From assembly GCA_023388335.1 (NCBI GenBank), contig JAEWGL010000056.1, positions 1-12,810 on the forward strand: a DNA stretch of 12,810 bases, written 5' to 3'. This DNA is from Pseudomonadota bacterium. Its GTDB lineage: Bacteria; Pseudomonadota; Gammaproteobacteria; Pseudomonadales; Pseudomonadaceae. The notes beneath the pieces were generated by a model. That model saw only the letters and a program-made list of their open reading frames with translations, was not told the DNA's origin and made no database searches. Positions 1 to 6,390 of the stretch are shown here, piece after piece. The translations under genes were made by a program, and so were the position numbers. Positions within the stretch are counted from its first letter, which is position 1, and each line of letters opens with the position of its first letter.

Positions 1-23
1 CGATCTCTCGTAGCGGGAGGCGA

Positions 24-63
24 ATCATACAGCGTTTAAAACCGCTGTCAACCACCTTTTTTT
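24..63 (-). promoter_or_regulatory. rRNA-type promoter (proximal of two), reading leftwards
   Basis: On the minus strand a perfect -35 TTGACA (46-51) is followed by a 16-bp spacer and a -10 TATGAT (24-29). A GC-rich discriminator follows (minus-strand TCGCCTCCCGCT), and a run of seven A lies just upstream (57-63), where an UP element would sit. A consensus -35, a 16-bp spacer and a GC-rich start region are the hallmarks of stringently controlled stable-RNA promoters. Transcription should start near position 17 and leave the window. The transcript is inferred to be the leader of a 16S rRNA operon. No 16S sequence is inside the window. Confidence 0.75.
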
Positions 64-169
64 CACCGCTGCCGATCGTTCGATCGAAGCCCCTCCAGTG
101 CTGCCTTAAACGTTCAACTCTTTGAATCTCAAGGAGTTTTCCGTTCCAACTACGCTGGAAGTGGGGCGC

Positions 170-197
170 ATTATAAGGGGATTTGAAAGGGCGTCAA
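170..197 (-). promoter_or_regulatory. rRNA-type promoter (distal of two), reading leftwards
   Basis: On the minus strand the -35 is TTGACG (192-197), the spacer is 16 bp, and the -10 is a perfect TATAAT (170-175). A GC-rich discriminator GCGCCCC follows directly, and AT-rich sequence upstream (198-232) could act as an UP element. The -10 boxes of this and the proximal promoter are 146 bp apart. Tandem promoters of this kind are typical of rrn operons. It sits downstream of tyrS in the same orientation, so read-through from tyrS could add to its output. Confidence 0.75.
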
Positions 198-225
198 CCC
201 TTATTTCCGAGAAACTTTGATATTC

Positions 226-260
226 TTCAAAACAGGGCGGGAATGCCTTCGGCCCTCCCA
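226..260 (-). terminator. Possible weak tyrS terminator
   Basis: On the minus strand, shortly after the tyrS stop, AGGGC and GCCCT can form a 5-bp stem over a 13-nt loop, followed by GTTTTG. The stem is short and the loop long, so termination is probably incomplete. The element lies between tyrS and the rRNA-type promoters. Confidence 0.3.
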
Positions 261-280
261 CCTTGCTTCTCTATATAACC

Positions 281-1480
281 TTACTCTGCTTTCAGGGTAA
301 TGCGTGCGAAGGCTTTTTTGCCTGCCTGGCAAACATGGGTCGCGCCAAGGGCAAACATGAAGCCGCGATCAACTACCGCGCCATCCACCTTCACGCCCCC
401 CGCAGCCAGAAGATCACGCGCCGCCGCCGAGTTCTTCACCAGCGCTGCTTTATTAAGGACCGCTGCGATCGGCATTTCTTCGCCAGCGCTGAGTTCGATC
501 TCCGGCAGATCTTCAGGCAGCTCGCCTTCCTTCATACGATTACCAGCTGCGCGATGCGCATTGGCCGCCGCCTCCTCGCCATGGAAACGAGCAACGATTT
601 CCTCGGCGAGCTTGATCTTGATGTCGCGCGGGTTGGCACCCTTGTCGACATCGGCCCGCAAGGCATCGATCTCTTCCATGGAACGGAAGCTGAGCAGTTC
701 GAAGTAACGCCACATCAAGGTATCCGGGATCGACACCAGCTTGCTGTACATTACCCCGGGCGCTTCCTGGATGCCAACGTAGTTGCCCAATGACTTGGAC
801 ATCTTCTTCACGCCATCAAGCCCTTCGAGCAGCGGCATGGTCACGATATTCTGTGCCTGCTGGCCATAGGCACGCTGCAGCTCGCGCCCCATCAACAGGT
901 TGAACTTCTGGTCGGTGCCACCCAGCTCGATGTCGGCGTTTAGCGCCACCGAGTCATAGCCCTGCACCAGCGGGTAGAGGAACTCATGAATGGCAATCGG
1001 TTGGTTGGTGGTATAGCGCTTGTCGAAATCATCGCGCTCAAGCATCCGCGCCACGGTGTACTGGGACGCCAGACGGATGAAATCGGCTGGGGTCAGCTTA
1101 TCCATCCACGTGGAGTTGAAGGCGACTTCAGTCTTGGCCGGGTCGAGAATCTTGAACACCTGCTGTTTATAGGTCTCGGCGTTGTCCAGCACTTGCTCCC
1201 GGGTCAGCGGTGGACGCGTGGCGCTCTTGCCGCTTGGATCACCGATCATCCCGGTGAAATCACCGATCAGGAAAATCACCTGGTGCCCCAGCTCCTGGAA
1301 CTGACGCAGCTTGTTGATCAGCACCGTGTGCCCCAGGTGCAGGTCCGGCGCAGTCGGGTCGAAGCCCGCCTTGATGCGCAGCGGTTGACCACGCTTGAGC
1401 TTCTCCACCAACTCCGACTCGACCAGTACCTCTTCCGCACCGCGCTTTATAAGCGCCAGCTGCTCTTCAACCGACTTCAT
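281..1480 (-). CDS. tyrS: Tyrosyl-tRNA synthetase, TyrZ type
   Basis: This cytoplasmic class I synthetase joins tyrosine to tRNA-Tyr using ATP. The 399-residue product carries the HIGH-type motif HLGH (48-51), the tyrosine-site motif YPLVQGYD (169-176), GGTDQ (187-191), the KMSKS loop (226-230) and a C-terminal S4 RNA-binding domain (about 335-395). HLGH with KMSKS marks the TyrZ subfamily; the TyrS subfamily has KFGKT-type loops. Pseudomonas can carry both, so the symbol could equally be tyrZ. The ATG at 1480 was chosen because family members begin MKSVEEQLAL-like. An in-frame ATG at 1525 would add 15 unrelated residues and lies at the predicted promoter. The Shine-Dalgarno sequence is weak. 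The gene runs towards the rRNA promoters and is divergent from mepM. Confidence 0.95.
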   Translation of the reverse strand: MKSVEEQLALIKRGAEEVLVESELVEKLKRGQPLRIKAGFDPTAPDLHLGHTVLINKLRQFQELGHQVIFLIGDFTGMIGDPSGKSATRPPLTREQVLDNAETYKQQVFKILDPAKTEVAFNSTWMDKLTPADFIRLASQYTVARMLERDDFDKRYTTNQPIAIHEFLYPLVQGYDSVALNADIELGGTDQKFNLLMGRELQRAYGQQAQNIVTMPLLEGLDGVKKMSKSLGNYVGIQEAPGVMYSKLVSIPDTLMWRYFELLSFRSMEEIDALRADVDKGANPRDIKIKLAEEIVARFHGEEAAANAHRAAGNRMKEGELPEDLPEIELSAGEEMPIAAVLNKAALVKNSAAARDLLAAGGVKVDGAVVDRGFMFALGATHVCQAGKKAFARITLKAE

Positions 1481-1516
1481 ACACAGACCCGCAAGGCTCA
1501 GATTCAAAGGGACCCA

Positions 1517-1544
1517 ACCATACAAGATCAGCCATCAAATACAA
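1517..1544 (-). promoter_or_regulatory. Candidate tyrS promoter
   Basis: On the minus strand TTGTAT (1539-1544), a 16-bp spacer and TATGGT (1517-1522) form a moderate sigma-70 match. It would start transcription near 1510, giving a leader of about 30 nt to the ATG at 1480. This position argues against the in-frame ATG at 1525. No leader structure or T-box was seen. Confidence 0.35.
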
Positions 1545-1594
1545 GTTTTTGCCCTGGGTGTGACCCGAGGGCTACCTGAAGACGTCTGCCGCCC

Positions 1595-1627
1595 TTGCGC
1601 TGGAGGGGATTTGGTTATATTTTATAC
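1595..1627 (+). promoter_or_regulatory. Candidate mepM promoter region
   Basis: TTGCGC (1595-1600) is followed after 15-17 bp by an AT-rich block (1616-1627) containing TATATT and TTATAC, which is unusually AT-rich for this GC-rich window. It lies in the divergent tyrS/mepM spacer. The exact -10 register is ambiguous. Confidence 0.3.
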
Positions 1628-1690
1628 AGTTATTTCATCTTCATCATGTCATTCATCTTTTCCACTTCACTTTTCAAAGTTATCTCACTT

Positions 1691-3109
1691 ATGACCAAAC
1701 CGCCTAAAGCGCCACCGCTTTATCCGAAGACCCATCTGCTGGCCGCTAGCGGCATCGCCGCGCTCCTCAGTCTGGCCTTGCTGGTATTCCCTTCCAGCGA
1801 AGTCGAAGCCAAGAAAACCACCCTCAGCCTGGAACTCGAGAGTCCAGCCGATCAGCTCAAGGACGAGTCCCGCGCCGCGCCGCTGGTTCAGTCCCAGGAC
1901 GACGCCGGCTCGCCCTTCGCCCAAGTCGAGGCACCCAAGCCTGCCACCGAGCAGGCCGCCGACGCGCAGCCTGCCGCCGTCGTCGAGACTGCCGAGGCGA
2001 AAGTGCCGGGCCACCGCGAAGTGACTGTCGCGCGCGGGGATACCCTGTCAACGCTCTTCGCCAAAGTCGGCCTGCCGGCCAACGCCGTCCATGACCTGCT
2101 GGGCAGCAACAAACAGGCCAAGCAGTTCAGCCAACTCAAGCACGGCCAGGTACTGCAATTCGAACTCGACAAGGATGGTCAGTTGGCCAGCCTGCACAGC
2201 AAGGTCAGCAGCCTCGAGACGATCCGCCTGACGCGCAGCGACAAGGGTTACACCTTTAATCGCGAAATCAGCAAGCCCGTGGTGCGTACTGCCTACGCCC
2301 ATGGCGCTATCAAGAGCTCGCTGGCGTCTTCAGCCCAGCGTGCCGGCCTGTCGCATAGCCTGACCATGGAGATGGCACGGGTCTTCGGCTACGACATCGA
2401 CTTTGCCCAGGACATTCGCCAAGGCGACGAATTCGACGTGGTCTATGAGCAGAAGGTCATGGATGGCAAGGTCGTGGGCACGGGCAATATCCTCTCGGCC
2501 CGCTTCACCAACCGCGGCAAGACCTATACTGCGGTGCGCTACACCAACAAGCAGGGCAACACCAATTACTACACCGCTGATGGCAAGAGCATGCGCAAGG
2601 CGTTCATCCGTACCCCGGTGGACTTCGCCCGTATCAGCTCGCGCTTCTCCAACGGCCGCAAGCACCCGATCCTCAACAAGATTCGCGCCCACAAGGGGGT
2701 CGACTATGCTGCGCCGCGTGGCACGCCGATCAAGGCCGCCGGTGACGGCAAGGTCCTGCTGGCCGGGCGCCGTGGCGGTTACGGCAACACCGTGATCATC
2801 CAGCACGGCAACACCTACAAGACCCTCTACGGTCACATGCAGGGCTTCGCCAAGGGCGTCAAGACCGGCGGCTCGGTCAAGCAAGGCCAGATCATCGGCT
2901 ATATCGGCACCACCGGCCTGTCCACCGGCCCGCACCTGCACTACGAGTTCCAGGTCAACGGTGTCCACGTCGACCCATTGGGGCAGAAACTGCCCATGGC
3001 CGACCCAATCGCCAAGGCCGAGCGTGCACGCTTCATGCAGCAGAGCCAGCCACTGATTGCTCGCATGGACCAAGAAAAGGCCACCATGCTCGCGTCGAAC
3101 AAGCGCTAG
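1691..3109 (+). CDS. mepM: MepM-like M23 peptidoglycan DD-endopeptidase
   Basis: This 472-residue envelope enzyme is expected to cut peptide crosslinks in peptidoglycan during wall growth. After a short basic N-terminus comes one hydrophobic segment (about 15-33), a signal anchor facing the periplasm. An acidic, Ala/Pro-rich linker follows, then a LysM/OapA-like wall-binding region (about 108-165), then a C-terminal M23 (LytM) domain. The zinc and catalytic set is complete: H334 and D338 in HxxxD, H382 in LYGHM, and H415 and H417 in HLH. Length and layout match E. coli MepM (YebA) and the P. aeruginosa protein known as a substrate of the CtpA protease (recalled). The ATG at 1691 was preferred because the hydrophobic upstream extension, starting with TTG at 1595, does not fit the family. 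No good Shine-Dalgarno sequence is visible. anmK follows after 3 nt. Confidence 0.92.
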   Translation: MTKPPKAPPLYPKTHLLAASGIAALLSLALLVFPSSEVEAKKTTLSLELESPADQLKDESRAAPLVQSQDDAGSPFAQVEAPKPATEQAADAQPAAVVETAEAKVPGHREVTVARGDTLSTLFAKVGLPANAVHDLLGSNKQAKQFSQLKHGQVLQFELDKDGQLASLHSKVSSLETIRLTRSDKGYTFNREISKPVVRTAYAHGAIKSSLASSAQRAGLSHSLTMEMARVFGYDIDFAQDIRQGDEFDVVYEQKVMDGKVVGTGNILSARFTNRGKTYTAVRYTNKQGNTNYYTADGKSMRKAFIRTPVDFARISSRFSNGRKHPILNKIRAHKGVDYAAPRGTPIKAAGDGKVLLAGRRGGYGNTVIIQHGNTYKTLYGHMQGFAKGVKTGGSVKQGQIIGYIGTTGLSTGPHLHYEFQVNGVHVDPLGQKLPMADPIAKAERARFMQQSQPLIARMDQEKATMLASNKR

Positions 3110-3112
3110 GCA

Positions 3113-4204
3113 ATGGCGCTCTACCTGGGGGTGATGTCCGGGACCAGCCTCGACGGCCTGGACATTGCCCTGATCGAGCAGACCGGGCAGCTTCGGCTGC
3201 TCGCCACCCATTACGTGCCGATGCCGGCGGACCTGCGCCGCGACTTGCTGAGCCTGTGCGCCAGCGGCCCGGACGAGATCGCCCGCGCCGCGCTGGCCGA
3301 AAACCGCTGGGCCACCCTGGCGGCAGAAGGTATTGGGCAGTTACTGGCCAGCCAGCAGCTGGAGGCCGGCGCCATCCGCGCGATCGGCAGCCATGGCCAG
3401 ACCATACGCCATGAGCCGGCACGCGGCTTTACCGTACAGATCGGCAACCCGGCATTGCTGGCCGAGCTGACCGGCATCAGCGTGGTCGGTGATTTCCGCC
3501 GCCGTGACGTCGCCGCTGGTGGCCAGGGCGCGCCCCTGGTGCCGGCCTTCCACGAAGCCTTGTTCGCAGACCTGGGCCAGCGCCTAGCGGTCCTCAACGT
3601 CGGTGGTTTCAGCAACCTCAGCCTGATCCAGCGCGACCTGCCTGTCCACGGCTTCGATTGTGGCCCGGGTAACGTCTTGCTCGACGCCTGGATCGAACTC
3701 AAGCGCGCAGTGCAGTACGACGCCAATGGCGCCTGGGCGGCCAGTGGCCAAGTCATCCAGCCACTGCTGGATGGGATGCTGAGCGATGCGTTCTTCGCCA
3801 GCACCGGCCCGAAGAGCACTGGCCGCGAGGTGTTCAACCTGCCATGGTTGCAGGGCCACCTGGGCGCATTGGCGGGTTATCGCGATGAGGATGTCCAGGC
3901 CACCCTGCTGGAGCTCACCGCGCGCAGCATCATTACCTCGCTGCAGAGTGCCCAGCAAGGCACCCAAGCCTTGCTGGTTTGTGGTGGGGGTGCCCGCAAC
4001 GGGACGTTGATGCAGCGTCTGGCCCAGCTGCTGCCAGAGGCCCAGGTCGACAGCACCGCTGCCCATGGCGTTGATCCCGACTGGGTCGAGGCAATGGCCT
4101 TCGCCTGGCTGGCGCATTGCTGCCTGGAGCAGATCCCGAGCAACCGCCCCAGCGTGACTGGCGCCAGGGGCCTGCGCCTGCTAGGTGCTATCTACCCGGC
4201 CTGA
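3113..4204 (+). CDS. anmK: Anhydro-N-acetylmuramic acid kinase
   Basis: AnmK is a cytoplasmic enzyme of wall recycling. It hydrolyses the 1,6-anhydro ring of anhydro-MurNAc and phosphorylates it to MurNAc-6-phosphate. The 363-residue product is full length (family about 360-370). It shows the N-terminal ATP motif GTSLDG (10-15), the FDCGPGN motif with the catalytic aspartate D182, and the late motif VCGGGARNGTLM that closes the sugar-kinase/actin fold. The ATG lies 3 nt after the mepM stop with almost no Shine-Dalgarno sequence, so it is probably translated by coupling to mepM. Pairing with a wall endopeptidase suits the release and recycling of muropeptides. The gene ends at a strong hairpin facing erpA. 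Confidence 0.96.
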   Translation: MALYLGVMSGTSLDGLDIALIEQTGQLRLLATHYVPMPADLRRDLLSLCASGPDEIARAALAENRWATLAAEGIGQLLASQQLEAGAIRAIGSHGQTIRHEPARGFTVQIGNPALLAELTGISVVGDFRRRDVAAGGQGAPLVPAFHEALFADLGQRLAVLNVGGFSNLSLIQRDLPVHGFDCGPGNVLLDAWIELKRAVQYDANGAWAASGQVIQPLLDGMLSDAFFASTGPKSTGREVFNLPWLQGHLGALAGYRDEDVQATLLELTARSIITSLQSAQQGTQALLVCGGGARNGTLMQRLAQLLPEAQVDSTAAHGVDPDWVEAMAFAWLAHCCLEQIPSNRPSVTGARGLRLLGAIYPA

Positions 4205-4221
4205 CGTTTTACCCGCAATGC

Positions 4222-4249
4222 AAAACGCCGCGCAGATGCGCGGCGTTTT
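4222..4249. terminator. Bidirectional terminator between anmK and erpA
   Basis: A perfect 12-bp inverted repeat, AAAACGCCGCGC (4222-4233) and GCGCGGCGTTTT (4238-4249), encloses the 4-nt loop AGAT. The A and T flanks give a U-tract in either direction, so it can end anmK on the plus strand and erpA on the minus strand. It begins 17 bp after the anmK stop and ends 16 bp before the erpA stop. Confidence 0.88.
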
Positions 4250-4265
4250 TCGTACAACCCTGGAC

Positions 4266-4616
4266 TCAGATCGAAAACGACGAGCCACACCCGCAGGTGG
4301 TGGTGGCATTCGGGTTCTTGATCACGAATCGCGACCCTTCCAGGCCTTCCTGGTAATCCACCTCGGCGCCTGCCAGGTACTGGAAGCTCATCGGATCGAC
4401 CACCAGGGCCACGCCTTCGCGCTCGACCACGGTATCGTCCTCGGCCACATCCTCATCGAAGGTGAAGCCGTACTGGAAACCCGAGCAACCACCGCCTGTC
4501 ACGAATACGCGCAACTTCAGACGTTCATTGCCTTCTTCATCGACCAGGGTCTTCACCTTGTGCGCTGCACCCTGAGTGAACTGCAAGGCTACAGGGGTAA
4601 AGGTTTCGACGCTCAT
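4266..4616 (-). CDS. erpA: A-type iron-sulfur carrier ErpA
   Basis: ErpA is a small cytoplasmic carrier that receives an Fe-S cluster and passes it to target enzymes, including enzymes of isoprenoid synthesis. The 116-residue product has the HesB/IscA fold with the three cluster ligands C44 (in GGGCSGFQYGF) and C108 and C110 (in TTTCGCGSSF). Spacing and C-terminus match ErpA rather than IscA. The ATG at 4616 has a clear GGGAGA ribosome site 6-9 nt upstream. An in-frame ATG 90 nt further upstream would add unrelated residues and read across the predicted promoter, so it was rejected. The gene stands alone on the minus strand, with its own promoter and a shared terminator. Confidence 0.95.
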   Translation of the reverse strand: MSVETFTPVALQFTQGAAHKVKTLVDEEGNERLKLRVFVTGGGCSGFQYGFTFDEDVAEDDTVVEREGVALVVDPMSFQYLAGAEVDYQEGLEGSRFVIKNPNATTTCGCGSSFSI

Positions 4617-4661
4617 GCTGACTCTCCCGGCGCTATGCCGCCATAAAACGTGATGACGCGC

Positions 4662-4691
4662 ATTATCCGCTTCTCCGAGAAAATCGGTCAA
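4662..4691 (-). promoter_or_regulatory. Candidate erpA promoter
   Basis: On the minus strand TTGACC (4686-4691), an 18-bp spacer and GATAAT (4662-4667) form a good sigma-70 match. It would start transcription about 40 nt before the erpA ATG. An IscR site could lie here, but I cannot identify one by eye. Confidence 0.45.
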
Positions 4692-4697
4692 CAATTG

Positions 4698-4757
4698 AAG
4701 CTGCAAGTGACAAGCTGCAAGCCGATCACGATCCGTTCTGCCGTAGCTTGCCGCTTG
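4698..4757. repeat. Short intergenic repeats between argC and erpA
   Basis: The 10-mer AAGCTGCAAG occurs twice, at 4698-4707 and 4712-4721. A related inverted block follows, with AGCTTGCCGC (4745-4754) and the small palindrome GCCGCTTGCGGC. Related AGCTTGCAGC-type strings are common in Pseudomonas intergenic DNA, as I recall. It could be a degenerate REP-like element or help end argC transcripts. There is no T-tract, so I do not call it a terminator. Confidence 0.4.
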
Positions 4758-4766
4758 CGGCTGCGT

Positions 4767-5801
4767 TTAAGGCAGTAGGCCGGCGTGGGACAGGCCCATG
4801 CGCTCGTCGAGGCCGAACAGGATGTTGAGGTTCTGCACCGCCTGGCCCGAGGCGCCCTTGACCAGGTTGTCGATCACCGAGAGCACGACCACCAGGTCAC
4901 CGCCCTGGGGCCGGTGCACGGCGATGCGGCAAACGTTGGCACCGCGCACGCTACGGGTCTCGGGGTGGCTGCCGGCTGGCATGACGTCGACGAACGGCTC
5001 GTCGGCATAGCGCTTTTCGAACAGCGCCTGCAGGTCGACCGAGGTATCGGCGACGGTCGCGTACAGCGTCGCGTGGATACCACGGATCATCGGCGTGAGG
5101 TGGGGCACGAAGGTCAGGCCGATGTCCTGGCCCGCCGCCAGGCGCAGGCCCTGGGTGATTTCCGGAATGTGACGGTGGCCCTTCACCGCATAGGCTTTCA
5201 TGTTTTCGCCCGACTCACAGAATAGCGAGCCTACCGCGGCGCCACGGCCAGCGCCGCTGACACCCGATTTGCAGTCGGCGATCAGCCGGGTCGGGTCGGC
5301 CAGGCCGGCCTCGAGCAGCGGCAGCAAGCCCAGTTGGGTCGCGGTCGGGTAGCAGCCCGGCACGGCGATCAGGCGAGCCTGGCGGATTTTCTCGCGGTTG
5401 ACTTCAGGCAGGCCATAGACCGCGTCCTTGAGCAACTCGGGTGCGCCATGAGGCTGGCCGTACCAATTGCCCCACTCGACCGCGTCCTGCAGCCGGAAGT
5501 CGGCGGACAGGTCGATGACCTTGGTGCCCGCCGCCAGCAGCTCACCCGCCAAGGCATGCGCAACGCCGTGGGGCGTGGCGAAAAAGACCACATCACAGGC
5601 AGCCAGGGTCTGGCTGTCGGGCACGCTGAAGGCCAGGCCGTCGTAGTGACCGCGCAGGTTGGGGTACATGTCGGCCACTGCCACGCCGGCTTCGGAGCGC
5701 GAGGTGATGACCGCCACTTCGGCCTGAGGATGCTGCGCCAGCAGACGCAGCAGTTCGACACCGGTGTAACCCGTGCCGCCGACGATACCGACCTTGATCA
5801 T
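4767..5801 (-). CDS. argC: N-acetyl-gamma-glutamyl-phosphate reductase
   Basis: ArgC carries out the third step of arginine synthesis: NADPH-dependent reduction of N-acetyl-glutamyl-phosphate to the semialdehyde, in the cytoplasm. The 344-residue product starts MIKVGIVGGTGYTG with the Rossmann loop GGTGYTG (8-14). It carries the catalytic cysteine C150 in VPGCYPTA and the conserved GHRHIPE motif. Length and motifs fit the ~345-residue type found in Pseudomonas. A GGGG-rich ribosome site (AAGGGGC) lies 7-10 nt before the ATG. The gene is divergent from hemJ and not clustered with other arg genes here. No convincing terminator follows it; only the repeat spacer before erpA. Confidence 0.96.
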   Translation of the reverse strand: MIKVGIVGGTGYTGVELLRLLAQHPQAEVAVITSRSEAGVAVADMYPNLRGHYDGLAFSVPDSQTLAACDVVFFATPHGVAHALAGELLAAGTKVIDLSADFRLQDAVEWGNWYGQPHGAPELLKDAVYGLPEVNREKIRQARLIAVPGCYPTATQLGLLPLLEAGLADPTRLIADCKSGVSGAGRGAAVGSLFCESGENMKAYAVKGHRHIPEITQGLRLAAGQDIGLTFVPHLTPMIRGIHATLYATVADTSVDLQALFEKRYADEPFVDVMPAGSHPETRSVRGANVCRIAVHRPQGGDLVVVLSVIDNLVKGASGQAVQNLNILFGLDERMGLSHAGLLP

Positions 5802-5842
5802 AACGCTTGCCCCTTATCAACGAACCGACTGGAAAGCGCACG

Positions 5843-5871
5843 ATGATAGGTGCGCACGCGGCCTGTAACAA
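5843..5871 (-). promoter_or_regulatory. Candidate argC promoter
   Basis: On the minus strand TTGTTA (5866-5871), a 17-bp spacer and TATCAT (5843-5848) match sigma-70 well. Transcription would start about 35 nt before the argC ATG. I saw no clear ArgR box, but could not score for one. Confidence 0.5.
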
Positions 5872-5942
5872 CTCTTGCGATAGCCCCCTGCACGCTTCGC
5901 CTCTACTATCTGACGACCGTGAAAACCTGAGGGAACTCCCCC

Positions 5943-6368
5943 ATGCTTTATCTCTGGATCAAAGCGCTGCATATCGTCAGCGTGGTCTGCTGGTTCGCCG
6001 GCCTGTTCTACCTTCCCCGGCTGTTCGTCTACCACGCCCAAAGCAAGGACAGCGTCAGCCAGGAACGCTTCGTCACCATGGAACGCAAGCTGTACCGCGG
6101 CATCATGGGGCCGGCGATGATCGCCACCTTCATCTTTGGCATCTGGTTGGCAGCCCTCGCCCCCGCATTCCTCAGCCAGGGCTGGTTGCACGCCAAGCTC
6201 ACGCTGGTCGTCCTGCTGACCGGCTACCATCACATGTGCGGCGCACAGCTCAAGCGCTTCGCCCGCGGCGAGAACACGCGCAGCCACGTCTTCTACCGCT
6301 GGTTCAACGAAGTGCCGGTGGTCATTCTGCTGGCCATCGTCATCCTCGTGGTGGTCAAACCGTTCTAG
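5943..6368 (+). CDS. hemJ: Protoporphyrinogen oxidase HemJ
   Basis: HemJ is an inner-membrane enzyme that oxidises protoporphyrinogen IX to protoporphyrin IX, the step before iron insertion in heme synthesis. The 141-residue product has about four membrane helices (about 4-24, 53-73, 82-102, 122-140). The two residues known to matter in this family are visible: H10 in KALHIVSVVCWFAGLFYLPR and K85 in HAKL. Length and the WFAGLFYLPRLFVYH signature are diagnostic. The start has a GAGGGA site 8-9 nt upstream. It is the first gene of a codirectional run, divergent from argC. A promoter should lie in 5802-5942, but I see only a lone -10-like TACTAT near 5904. Confidence 0.92.
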   Translation: MLYLWIKALHIVSVVCWFAGLFYLPRLFVYHAQSKDSVSQERFVTMERKLYRGIMGPAMIATFIFGIWLAALAPAFLSQGWLHAKLTLVVLLTGYHHMCGAQLKRFARGENTRSHVFYRWFNEVPVVILLAIVILVVVKPF

Positions 6369-6390
6369 ATACCTGCCCAGGAGCCCTGCC

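Noticed and set aside
1595..1690. N-terminal extension of mepM from a TTG codon
   Set aside because: It would add a second hydrophobic stretch read from the AT-rich promoter region. The MTKPPKAPPLYPKTH start fits the family.
2330..3211. Long minus-strand open frame opposite mepM
   Set aside because: It lies wholly opposite mepM, whose motifs are complete. GC-rich codon bias produces such antisense frames, and its translation shows no recognisable domain.
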